From an uncultured Kiloniellaceae bacterium (GTDB lineage: Bacteria; Pseudomonadota; Alphaproteobacteria; Kiloniellales; Kiloniellaceae), in NCBI GenBank assembly GCA_947493695.1, contig CANLSF010000004.1:248001-312000 (forward strand): DNA of 64,000 bases. Direction: 5' to 3'. Within the stretch, counting starts at the first letter, position 1. Every line of letters begins with the position of its first letter. The notes beneath the pieces were generated by a model. That model made no database searches, had not been told where the DNA came from, and worked only from the letters and a program-made list of their open reading frames with translations. Below, piece by piece: positions 63,735 to 64,000 of the stretch. A program made the translations under genes and the position numbers.

Positions 63735-64000
63735 ATGAGCAAAGAAAGCACAGAATCCCCTGCCCGGCTTGCTGTAGCCGGAGTCGGTTTGGTTGGCAAA
63801 CGCCACGTGGAAATCCTTGCCGCTGAAGGAACCCTTGTCGCGATTGCAGACCCCTCACCTGCTGCCACAGAAATTGCGCATCAACTGGGTGTCCCGGCTT
63901 ACCCGAACTTGACGGAACTTCTTGTCTCTGAGAGGCCAGACGGTGTGGTTGCTGCTACACCAAACCAGAGCCATGAGGCCGATGGTCTGGCATGCATCGA
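63735..64000 (+). CDS. Gfo/Idh/MocA-family oxidoreductase, N-terminal part
   Basis: The frame opened by ATG 63735 runs off the window end. The visible 88 residues show the NAD(P)-binding start LAVAGVGLVGKRHVEILAAE, then VAIADPSPAATEIAHQLGVP and DGVVAATPNQSHEADGLACI, which is the signature of the Gfo/Idh/MocA family (sugar, inositol or cyclitol dehydrogenases). The substrate-binding half lies outside, so the substrate cannot be guessed. Confidence 0.9.
   Translation, partial: MSKESTESPARLAVAGVGLVGKRHVEILAAEGTLVAIADPSPAATEIAHQLGVPAYPNLTELLVSERPDGVVAATPNQSHEADGLACI

Overview
The window is a 64-kb stretch of bacterial chromosome, almost certainly from an alphaproteobacterium, probably a Rhodospirillales/Kiloniellales-like lineage (inference). 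The evidence is the housekeeping order mltB-rlpA-PBP5-tmk-holB-metG-tatD-MBL, the mfd/sdhE pair beside recG, DUF3126 and DUF3088 proteins, a PAS_5 protein, and a TTTCACGTGAAA-core parS site. Coding density is high, many genes overlap by 1-4 nt, and intergenic regions are clearly richer in A+T than the genes. No insertion sequence, prophage, rRNA operon or CRISPR array is visible.

Layout. 1-4.8 kb: end of groES, groEL with a strong terminator, an inositol-monophosphatase-family gene, a membrane protein and a radical SAM protein. 5.1-7.5 kb: a MoxR-type AAA ATPase and a metallopeptidase-like partner, behind a structured leader. 7.6-13.7 kb: racemase, mazG, two small XRE regulators, GNAT, nitrilase-family and DUF3088 proteins. 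14-17.7 kb: an exported PEP-CTERM protein with a possible Fur-controlled promoter, and an orphan peptide-type solute-binding protein. 17.8-19 kb: small membrane proteins, including two TM2 proteins. 19.2-28.8 kb: a long leftward housekeeping and cell-wall cluster.

29-32 kb: a PilZ protein, a FliN-like protein with an acidic triple repeat, and a type III polyketide synthase overlapping an isoprenylcysteine-methyltransferase-like gene (probable alkylpyrone O-methylation pathway). A near-perfect parS site and tRNA-Ser(UGA) follow. 33-42 kb: a TPR lipoprotein, two uncharacterised proteins (one PAS-like), a 1.1-kb gene-free region, MFS and sterol-desaturase-family genes, and a PAS_5 protein. 42.4-47.6 kb: a leftward, overlapping acyl-CoA operon (acyl-CoA synthetase, SDR, acyl-CoA dehydrogenase, APH-like kinase fused to a DUF6285-like tail). 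47.8-52 kb: DsbA/FrnE-like, VOC, membrane, LysR/tautomerase and a second PEP-CTERM protein. 52.5-59.7 kb: mfd, sdhE, a REC-Hpt-like regulator and recG. 59.8-64 kb: a protein with two fused DUF502 domains, tRNA-Leu(CAG) and tRNA-Leu(GAG), a DksA/TraR protein, DUF3126, a possibly leaderless small gene and the start of a Gfo/Idh/MocA oxidoreductase.

The most unusual items are: the AAA ATPase/metallopeptidase pair, whose peptidase carries a degenerate duplicate of its own catalytic domain and lacks the usual C-terminal VWA region; the DUF502-DUF502 fusion; the FliN-like protein with three acidic repeats; the parS site; and the promoter that would start transcription at the ATG of a small gene. 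All family calls come from reading the translated sequence; no database search was run.
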